A stretch of 64,000 nucleotides of DNA, from contig DS990606.1 of the NCBI GenBank assembly GCA_000155715.1, positions 1 to 64,000 on the forward strand. Direction: 5' to 3'. Shown here in pieces: positions 58,017 to 64,000 of the stretch; within the stretch, counting starts at the first letter, position 1, and the number at the start of each line of letters is the position of its first letter. Both the position numbers and the translations under genes were made by a program. This DNA is from a gamma proteobacterium HTCC5015. GTDB lineage: Bacteria; Pseudomonadota; Gammaproteobacteria; HTCC5015. The notes under the pieces are model-generated. The model worked only from the letters and a program-made list of their open reading frames with translations, made no database searches and was not told the origin of the DNA.

Positions 58017-61000
58017 TTAATAATGCTCTTCGATATAGCCATACGCCTTCGCGAACAGCTCTTTGTCTTTACCCAAGCCAAACTGAGCCAGTGTTACCAG
58101 CAGCGCTTTTTGGATTTCGCGCGGACCGCTGTTGGAGTTTTGCCAGCCTTCAAATCGGGTGGCTTTTACGATCTTGTCAATCTGCTCTACCACATCGCCG
58201 ATTAGCTTTGGCGTGGTTTCTGGGCGGGTTTCCAGGAAGAGTTTGGTTAAGGCCTGTTTGTTGTCTTCTTCAGTTACCACATGCTCGCCGGTTTCGCGCT
58301 CAGCTTGAACCGTATCTTTGGCGGCATCTAACAGGCCTTTTAACCAGTCGATGGCTTTAATCACACCAGACTCGTAGTCTTGGCGCAATTTTTCTAAGCG
58401 TTCACCTAATTCGACAAACTTAGGATCGTTGCTGCCGCGTAATCGGCCCATCAGGTCAATTTCTAGGCGTTTGGCGCGCTGCTCTTGTTCTTTGTCGGTT
58501 AGGGTGAAAATGGCGTGCTCATCCATGATTAGCTCGTCGATATCATCGCGGATGCGGTTGATGTCGGTGTGCTCATGGATCATCTTGATGGTTTCAGGGC
58601 CAAGGGCCGCCCACACCAAAGCGCCGGTTTGGCCGACTGGGCGCACTGATTCATAAATCTGTGCCAGCCATTTATAGTCTTTGCGATACGGGGCTAAGAA
58701 GGTGTCTGGGTTAATGGCCGACCAAAGCTTGGCTAGTACGCCAAAGCTAGCGGCAAATTCATCGCGCTTTTCATTGGTTGGCAGGCACTCTTGGGCTGCC
58801 ATAATACCTTCGAAACCCTCTAAAGTACGGTCAACACTCGGGAAGAAGGACAAACATTTATCTAACTGGGCGGGTAATAATTCTTTAAAGGCTTCAATGC
58901 CTTCTACCACGCCATCAATCTCTTCTGGGTTGTAGGACAGCGCAGTGCGCAGGTTTTCAAACACGCCCAAGTAGTCGATGATAAGGCCCATGTTTTTGCG
59001 CACGTCGTCTGTTTCGTACAAACGGTTGGTGCGGCACATGGCCTGTAGCAGCGTGTGGTCACGCAGTGGCTTGTCCAAGTACATGCAATAGCAGATTGGC
59101 GCGTCAAAGCCAGTAAGCAGCTTGGCGGTGACAATAATCAGTTGTAACGGGTGTTTCGGGTCTTTATAGCTTTCGATTAAGCCTTTCTGGGTTTGGTCTT
59201 CGGCATCTATGTGCTGCCAGCGCTCAAAATCCGCTTGCTGAATCGGCAGTTCTAAATCGTCGTGCCATTTGCGCCAATCTTTATTGAGCTTGTCTTTTTT
59301 ACCACCTTCTTCGGCTTTTACGGGTGCTTGGTCGACGTTCATCACCACTTCAACGGCATCAAAGCCAAGCTTTTCACCCAGCAAATAATACATCTGCACG
59401 CAGGCATCGCGGTCGTAAACTACGACCATGCCTTTCATCTTTTTCGGCTTAACGTGGCTGGTAAAGTGTTCGACAATATCATTACTGACTGCGGCCATGC
59501 GCTTAGGGGCTTTGAGCATCACCGCCAACTTGCCAGCACGTTTTGACAGTGCTGCCTTTTCTTCGTCGTCCAAGTTATTGTCTTTGGCGAGCTGCTCAAA
59601 TTCTTGGTTGATGGCATCGCGATCAACGCGAAGTTCGGCAAGGCGCGGTTCAAACTTCACAGGGTTGGTCGCCCCGTCACGAATCGATTGCTTATAGCTG
59701 TAGCGATTCATGTAGCGGCCTGGGTCTTCTTCCGCACCAAATAACTTAAACGTATTGCGGTCAATGCCTGAAATCGGCGTGCCGGTTAAACCATAAAAGT
59801 GTGCGTTAGGTAATGCCCAGCGCATTTTCTCACCTAAACCACCTTCTTGGGTGCGATGTGCTTCGTCTACTAACACAATAATGTTGTCGCGGTTATTGAG
59901 GCCGTTGGGGTTGCTGTCGTCTATTACGACATCTTTAAATTTAAAAATGGTGGTAATTAAAATGCCACGGCTGTCTTGCTCAATATGTTCGCCCAGCTTT
60001 TTGCAGCTTTGTACTTTGATTAGGTTTTTAACATCCGCGCCACCAAAGGTCTCATTGATCTGGCTGTCCAGGTCACGTCTGTCTACCACAACCAATACGG
60101 TGGGGTTATTAAGCTCATTGTCAGCACGAAGCATCTTTGCAGCATAGAGCATCAATAGGGATTTACCCGAACCTTGGAAGTGCCATATAAGGCCTTTTTT
60201 CGGATAGCCGTTACGTACCCTATCTACAATCTGTTTAGCAGCTTCAAACTGGGGATAACGCGGGAGAATTTTAATTCGTTTAGGGGGCGTATTTTTGCCC
60301 GTTTTGATCGTTGAGAATAGCGCGAACGAATCAAGTAATTGCAGTAAGGTTGTTGGATTTAGCAAACCCTCAGCGCTTTGTAAAACGGAAGCCATTCCAG
60401 ACATAATTTCTTCACGCTGATCTGTGCTGTGCCATGGCCCCCAATCTTTCACTCGGGCATTGATTGCACCATAAGCAAAAGTTTTACTTTCACTGGCAAA
60501 GCACAACAGGTTAGGTACAAAGAAGGGCTCTACGTTCTTCCAATAGTGCTTTTTACCGCCCATAAAATCGGCGGCGCCGTCTTGCCAGGTTACACTCGGG
60601 CGGGTAGCTGTTTTCACTTCACCCACCACCAAAGGGATACCGTTCACATAGAGCACAATATCAAAATAGACTTCGGTCGCCGCGATATAGTGCACCTGTT
60701 GCGCCACCACAAAGTGGTTGTTGTCGATGTTGTCGAAATCAATCAGGTTGATGGTGATGTGGTCGCCATTCTCACCAAAGGGCAATGTCTTTTCGGCCAT
60801 TAACCATTCATGAAAATTTTCATTGGCTTTTACCAAGCCGGTGTGACGCGCTTCCAGCACCACGCCACGCAGTTTGTAAATCACTTCATCGGCGTAATCC
60901 GGCTGCTTGGCAATATCGGGGTTTAACGAACAAAGCGCATCTTTAAGCCACTCGTCAACGAAGATATCCTGCGCTTGTTTGGGCAGACTCTCACCGTGGC

Positions 61001-61079
61001 AGTAAGTCCACTTTACTCCGCTTAAACCCTTTAGGCGGTCAATCATTCCATTTTCTGTGACGGTCTGTTCGTTAAACAT
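58017..61079 (-). CDS. hsdR: type I restriction endonuclease subunit R
   Basis: HsdR is the motor and nuclease of a type I restriction-modification complex. The 1020 residues start with a PD-(D/E)xK nuclease domain (Asp 140 in EVYFDIVLY, Glu 154 and Lys 156 in VVGEVKTAT). A superfamily 2 helicase follows, with Walker A GSGKS (303-307), DEAH (405-408) and the LTGTPI motif. A C-terminal helical region binds the methylase core. The ATG overlaps the hsdS stop by one base. It translocates DNA and cuts at a distance from unmodified sites. No internal stop or frameshift is seen, so it should be active. Confidence 0.97.
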   Translation of the reverse strand: MFNEQTVTENGMIDRLKGLSGVKWTYCHGESLPKQAQDIFVDEWLKDALCSLNPDIAKQPDYADEVIYKLRGVVLEARHTGLVKANENFHEWLMAEKTLPFGENGDHITINLIDFDNIDNNHFVVAQQVHYIAATEVYFDIVLYVNGIPLVVGEVKTATRPSVTWQDGAADFMGGKKHYWKNVEPFFVPNLLCFASESKTFAYGAINARVKDWGPWHSTDQREEIMSGMASVLQSAEGLLNPTTLLQLLDSFALFSTIKTGKNTPPKRIKILPRYPQFEAAKQIVDRVRNGYPKKGLIWHFQGSGKSLLMLYAAKMLRADNELNNPTVLVVVDRRDLDSQINETFGGADVKNLIKVQSCKKLGEHIEQDSRGILITTIFKFKDVVIDDSNPNGLNNRDNIIVLVDEAHRTQEGGLGEKMRWALPNAHFYGLTGTPISGIDRNTFKLFGAEEDPGRYMNRYSYKQSIRDGATNPVKFEPRLAELRVDRDAINQEFEQLAKDNNLDDEEKAALSKRAGKLAVMLKAPKRMAAVSNDIVEHFTSHVKPKKMKGMVVVYDRDACVQMYYLLGEKLGFDAVEVVMNVDQAPVKAEEGGKKDKLNKDWRKWHDDLELPIQQADFERWQHIDAEDQTQKGLIESYKDPKHPLQLIIVTAKLLTGFDAPICYCMYLDKPLRDHTLLQAMCRTNRLYETDDVRKNMGLIIDYLGVFENLRTALSYNPEEIDGVVEGIEAFKELLPAQLDKCLSFFPSVDRTLEGFEGIMAAQECLPTNEKRDEFAASFGVLAKLWSAINPDTFLAPYRKDYKWLAQIYESVRPVGQTGALVWAALGPETIKMIHEHTDINRIRDDIDELIMDEHAIFTLTDKEQEQRAKRLEIDLMGRLRGSNDPKFVELGERLEKLRQDYESGVIKAIDWLKGLLDAAKDTVQAERETGEHVVTEEDNKQALTKLFLETRPETTPKLIGDVVEQIDKIVKATRFEGWQNSNSGPREIQKALLVTLAQFGLGKDKELFAKAYGYIEEHY

Positions 61080-62218
61080 TATTTAACTCCAGATATGAGC
61101 ATTTCTCGGAGTCTAAACATGATCTTTTGCTTTTTTTCCATTAAATGCTTTTCAGTTACTATTTTTTTGATGGCAGACAAGTGCTCACTTTGTGTTTCAG
61201 GGCCTACATAAGGGAATTCGCATGATAGGAACGCTTGAGGGGATATGCGTTTAGCCTTACGTCCCCCTTTTGCGCTGTGTGTAAAAGATTCATAAAATTC
61301 TGTCCTATCTACAAAATGCAATAACCACTCAGCATGCAACGTGTCTTTTACGTCAAAGCATGGTAGGTCTGTAGTGCTTTCATATCCCTCAAGTTCTTCT
61401 GGGATTATTGCAAATGCACCATTGAGAAAATCAAGTTTTGAATAAATAAATTGCCCTGGTTTTCTTAAAAAGTACTTTGTGTTTACGCTTCCTGAAGCGC
61501 CATCTTTGGCAATCGCACCAAGACCGTATAGCTTTACAGTGATTTTTTTTGCTACATCTCCGGTTGAGCCGGGAATTTTACTTTCTGTTAAAAAATTACC
61601 GATTTTTTCAATCTTAGCCTGTTTAGCCTTTGCTCTTATTGGCATATGCTTTGATTTGTATGATGCTAATAATGTATTCAAAGAACTGGTAACCGCGAAT
61701 ATTGAGCTTTCAATTTCCTCAATTTTTGTTAGTGAATCTAAAAGTGTCGACTGGATATTCTTAGGCGGTACGGGAAATTTTTGTTCAGCCAGTATTTTCC
61801 ATTTTATGGTTGGCGACAAAGAGCCTTCGGATATCCTAATGGCGGTATTCATAAATACATCTGTATGCATTAAATGTATTAGAAAGCCAGGGAAAATAAA
61901 CTCATTGTTTTCACGAAGAACCATAGCGTGAGCAGAGCAGATTCCAGAGAAGTTAGCAACCGCTGCCTTTCTCTGGTAAGCCCTGCGCTTGCCAAATATA
62001 ATGTCTCCGGCATTGAACTTTAGTTTTTGACCAATTACATCTCCGGGACTGCCGAACCTATTTACTCTGAGGTGTCTTGGTTCAATATGTTCTAAACCAA
62101 CATATATCTTTTCGTCTGTAGTAGCGGGGTCTTCGCGCTTTGATATATTTCGGGCTAGGTCACCAAATCTTAATAGCTTCCAACCGCTTTCCAATTGATA
62201 TGCTGTTAGTGGACTCAT
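61079..62218 (-). CDS. hsdS: type I restriction specificity subunit S
   Basis: HsdS recognises the DNA target for both methylation and cutting. The 379 residues form two target-recognition domains (about 1-150 and 195-330), each followed by a conserved helix; the first ends PPKNIQSTLLDSLTKIEEIE, the second ETQSEHLSAIKKIVTEKH. The first domain contains FNAGDIIFGKRRAYQRKAAV. The gene is clearly AT-rich, unlike hsdR and the first two thirds of hsdM, which suggests that this module was exchanged recently. It overlaps hsdM by four bases and hsdR by one. Confidence 0.95.
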   Translation of the reverse strand: MSPLTAYQLESGWKLLRFGDLARNISKREDPATTDEKIYVGLEHIEPRHLRVNRFGSPGDVIGQKLKFNAGDIIFGKRRAYQRKAAVANFSGICSAHAMVLRENNEFIFPGFLIHLMHTDVFMNTAIRISEGSLSPTIKWKILAEQKFPVPPKNIQSTLLDSLTKIEEIESSIFAVTSSLNTLLASYKSKHMPIRAKAKQAKIEKIGNFLTESKIPGSTGDVAKKITVKLYGLGAIAKDGASGSVNTKYFLRKPGQFIYSKLDFLNGAFAIIPEELEGYESTTDLPCFDVKDTLHAEWLLHFVDRTEFYESFTHSAKGGRKAKRISPQAFLSCEFPYVGPETQSEHLSAIKKIVTEKHLMEKKQKIMFRLREMLISGVK

Positions 62219-63699
62219 ACTGCGCTCCCATTTAATATCTTTTCCTCTAGGAGGTTGGCGTTCCTTTCTGACTTCACTCGATTAGATTTCCAGCTTTCAA
62301 TGAGATCTGAGATAGTTTCGTTATGTTCGACCGTAGAGGTTGTTTCGGAAATATAGAGTGGCATTGATAGGTTGAAGTGATTCTTTCGAATTTCATCAAG
62401 TTCAACAAATGCTACTTGATTACAGTCTTGGTCAAGTTCAAAATATTTTTTGCAAATCGAATCTATGTTTTTTTCTGATAAAAATGTTCTTCCACGTTCT
62501 TTTGAAATCTCTTCAGATGCATCTATAAATAAAACGCGATTTTTTAATTTATTTCGTTTGTTTTTGTTTAGTACAACTACGCATGACTCCATCGTAGAGT
62601 TATAAAATAAGCTTGGCCCAAGTCCAATCACCGCTTCGATAATGTCGGACTCAATCACTTGTTTACGGATGCTTTTCTCGGAATCACGGAACAACACGCC
62701 GTGTGGCCAGAGCATAGCGGCGCGGCCAGTGTCGGGCTTTAGGCTTTTGATGATGTGGGTGTAAAACGCATAATCGGCACAGCCTTGTGGTGGTACGCCG
62801 TAGAGGTTGCGGCCGTAAGGGTCGGCGGCAAACTTATCGCGGTTCCACTTCTTAATTGAATAAGGCGGGTTGGCGAATATCACATCAAACTGCTTGAGCT
62901 GGTCGTTTTCAATAAACTTGGGCTCGGCCAATGTATCGCCGCGCAGCACATCGAACTCTTCAATGTCGTGCAGGAACATATTCATGCGGGCGATGGCTGA
63001 GGTGAGCAGGTTTACTTCTTGGCCATACAAATGAACGCCACGCCACTCTTGGCCTTGCGAACGCAAGTCCATTACCGCATTAAGCAACATACCACCGGTA
63101 CCGCAAGTGGGATCGTAAGCCGTTTCGCCGGGCTTTAAGCCCATGATGCGCGTCATTAGATGGACCACGGTGCGGTTGGTATAAAACTCGGCAGCGGTGT
63201 GGCCAGAGTCGTCGGCGAATTTTTTGATGAGGTATTCGTATGCCTCACCCAGATCATCCTGGGCGACCGATTTAATGCCCAGCGGAATTTTACTGAAGTG
63301 CTCAATCAGATCAGATAGCAGGTGATCGGGCAGGCGCTCTTTATTGGCCCACTGGGCATCACCAAACACCCCATGTAAGCGCGGGTTGTTGGCTTCAATT
63401 AAACGCAGTGCGTTTTGAATAGCCTCACCAATGTTTTTGCTGGTGTGGCGCACCTTTTCCCAGCGGGCTTCCTGGGGAATATCAAAACGGTGGAACATGG
63501 GCATGGCGGCGTATTCGGCATCGCCTTCATGGATCTCCAATGCTTCGGTGTATTCTTCCAAATACACATCCGACAGGCGCTTATAAAATAGCAGCGGGAA
63601 GATGTACTGTTTGTAGTCTGAAGCGTCGATTTGGCCGCGCAAAAACTCGGCGGCGCCCCAAAGTAAATCCTCTAATTTTTTCTTATTTAATGCGCTCAT
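62215..63699 (-). CDS. hsdM: type I N6-adenine DNA methyltransferase subunit M
   Basis: HsdM methylates adenine in the target set by HsdS. The 494 residues have an N-terminal HsdM_N helical domain, the SAM motif DPTCGTGG (196-203) and catalytic NPPY (277-280). About residue 353 onward (left of 62640 on the forward strand) the base composition turns AT-rich and stays so through hsdS. The C-terminal segment, which contacts HsdS, appears to have been replaced together with it. The ATG at 63699 overlaps the upstream gene's stop by four bases. Confidence 0.97.
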   Translation of the reverse strand: MSALNKKKLEDLLWGAAEFLRGQIDASDYKQYIFPLLFYKRLSDVYLEEYTEALEIHEGDAEYAAMPMFHRFDIPQEARWEKVRHTSKNIGEAIQNALRLIEANNPRLHGVFGDAQWANKERLPDHLLSDLIEHFSKIPLGIKSVAQDDLGEAYEYLIKKFADDSGHTAAEFYTNRTVVHLMTRIMGLKPGETAYDPTCGTGGMLLNAVMDLRSQGQEWRGVHLYGQEVNLLTSAIARMNMFLHDIEEFDVLRGDTLAEPKFIENDQLKQFDVIFANPPYSIKKWNRDKFAADPYGRNLYGVPPQGCADYAFYTHIIKSLKPDTGRAAMLWPHGVLFRDSEKSIRKQVIESDIIEAVIGLGPSLFYNSTMESCVVVLNKNKRNKLKNRVLFIDASEEISKERGRTFLSEKNIDSICKKYFELDQDCNQVAFVELDEIRKNHFNLSMPLYISETTSTVEHNETISDLIESWKSNRVKSERNANLLEEKILNGSAV

Positions 63700-64000
63700 G
63701 ATGTCTTCTTATCGCTTAGTTGCTGTTTTACTTGCTGGCCAAGCGCGGTTAAACGGTATTTTTGGTTACGGCTGGTTGGCTTGTCTGGAATGGTCATTTC
63801 TACCAAGGCTGGGGTGATCTCCAGCGCCGGTTTTAAGTAATGCTTACGGAAATGCTCGGCGTTTTTCAGTGCCATTAATGCCATTAATTCGTCGCGGCTA
63901 TGCTCTTGGCTCATGAGGCTGATCATCCGTGTAACTTCCGTGGTAACTTCCGTGGTAACTTCCGTGGTGACTTCCGTGGTGACTTCCGTGGTGACTTCCG
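63696..64000 (-). CDS. Fic-like/AlbA-type protein, C-terminal part, with (EVTT)n repeats (partial)
   Basis: The window edge cuts this gene; about 100 C-terminal residues are visible. They begin with tandem EVTT repeats (at least five, then EVTR), followed by a winged-helix-like domain: MSQEHSRDELMALMALKNAE, HFRKHYLKPALEI and TIPDKPTSRNQKYRLTALG. This tail is typical of two groups, Fic-domain proteins and AlbA_2/COG2865 ATP-binding regulators, that often sit inside type I restriction operons. The ATG at 63926 is not the real start; the frame is open to position 64000. Its stop overlaps hsdM, so it is coupled to it. Its role in the system is unknown. Confidence 0.75.
   Translation of the reverse strand, partial: EVTTEVTTEVTTEVTTEVTTEVTRMISLMSQEHSRDELMALMALKNAEHFRKHYLKPALEITPALVEMTIPDKPTSRNQKYRLTALGQQVKQQLSDKKTS
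63933..64000 (-). repeat. 12-base tandem repeat coding for EVTT units
   Basis: Units of ACTTCCGTGGTG and ACTTCCGTGGTA run without interruption to the window end. Each unit codes for four residues, so changes in copy number keep the frame. The first three units from the left read GTA or have lost a base triplet, and the outer ones read GTG. Confidence 0.93.

Noticed and set aside
63933-64000. CRISPR-like or minisatellite array
   Set aside because: There are no spacers; the 12-base units are in frame and code for EVTT within a protein.

Overview
This window looks like chromosomal DNA of a marine or environmental gammaproteobacterium. Gammaproteobacterial markers are RNase T directly after an E. 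coli-type PyrC, a DarP/YjgA gene divergent from pmbA, Mpl, GrxD, SodB and a complete pst-phoU-phoBR set. A Cellvibrionales/Spongiibacteraceae-like host is my guess from gene style, not something the sequence proves. No rRNA, tRNA, CRISPR array or phage structural gene was seen.

Layout. 1-7.4 kb: a lipid or hydrophobic-compound cluster (SDR, alpha/beta hydrolase, PF10118 metal-dependent hydrolase, divergent AraC regulator), then a glutathione transferase, a macrodomain protein, a TRIC/YicG-like channel, a small outer-membrane protein and an acetoacetate-decarboxylase-family protein. 7.4-14.1 kb: ilvD, argA, a secreted protein and a cyanide-insensitive-type cydAB operon with a tiny DUF2474 partner. 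14.3-15.5 kb: a BrnT/BrnA toxin-antitoxin pair and a nest of palindromic repeats. 15.5-17.0 kb: LON-domain and patatin genes. 17.0-20.0 kb is an accessory patch: an integron integrase that has lost its catalytic tyrosine, an AT-rich orphan secreted protein, an IS30 transposase remnant with 28-bp direct repeats, and a Txe/YefM toxin-antitoxin pair with a clear operator palindrome. 20.0-25.8 kb: a PaaI thioesterase, two diguanylate cyclases and a fatty-acid desaturase/reductase pair. 25.7-29.9 kb: a tightly overlapping ubiX, Ser/Thr kinase-cNMP sensor and mpl group. 30-38.6 kb: pyrC, rnt, a double-receiver protein, grxD, a hydantoinase B-like protein, sodB, argD, argF and a BASS transporter. 38.7-47.4 kb: a FecR-SPOR protein and the complete phosphate regulon (pstSCAB-phoU, phoBR). 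47.4-53.3 kb: a 268-bp MITE, an AGCS symporter, nadC, a START-domain protein, pmbA and darP. 53.4-54.5 kb: IS3 debris, a second AT-rich orphan secreted protein and more repeats. 54.6-57.6 kb: an alcohol dehydrogenase/thioesterase/aldehyde dehydrogenase operon. 57.8-64 kb: a decayed tldD tail, then a type I restriction-modification operon preceded by the C-terminus of a protein carrying (EVTT)n repeats, cut by the window edge.

How the genes work together. Phosphate starvation control is explicit: near-identical Pho boxes lie before pstS and phoB, and a third abuts the AGCS symporter start, with the MITE between the last two. The genome is littered with a two-hairpin repeat (four full copies, two half copies, all intergenic). 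The accessory material falls into three patches (17-20 kb, 53.4-54.5 kb, 57.8-64 kb). The first two share short motifs in the same order. The third is a compositional mosaic whose specificity subunit and methylase tail are AT-rich. No clearly new multi-gene system could be demonstrated. The best candidates for unfamiliar biology are the mpl-linked kinase with a DFS motif and a cyclic-nucleotide-type domain, the two orphan AT-rich secreted proteins, and the repeat-bearing protein translationally coupled to hsdM.
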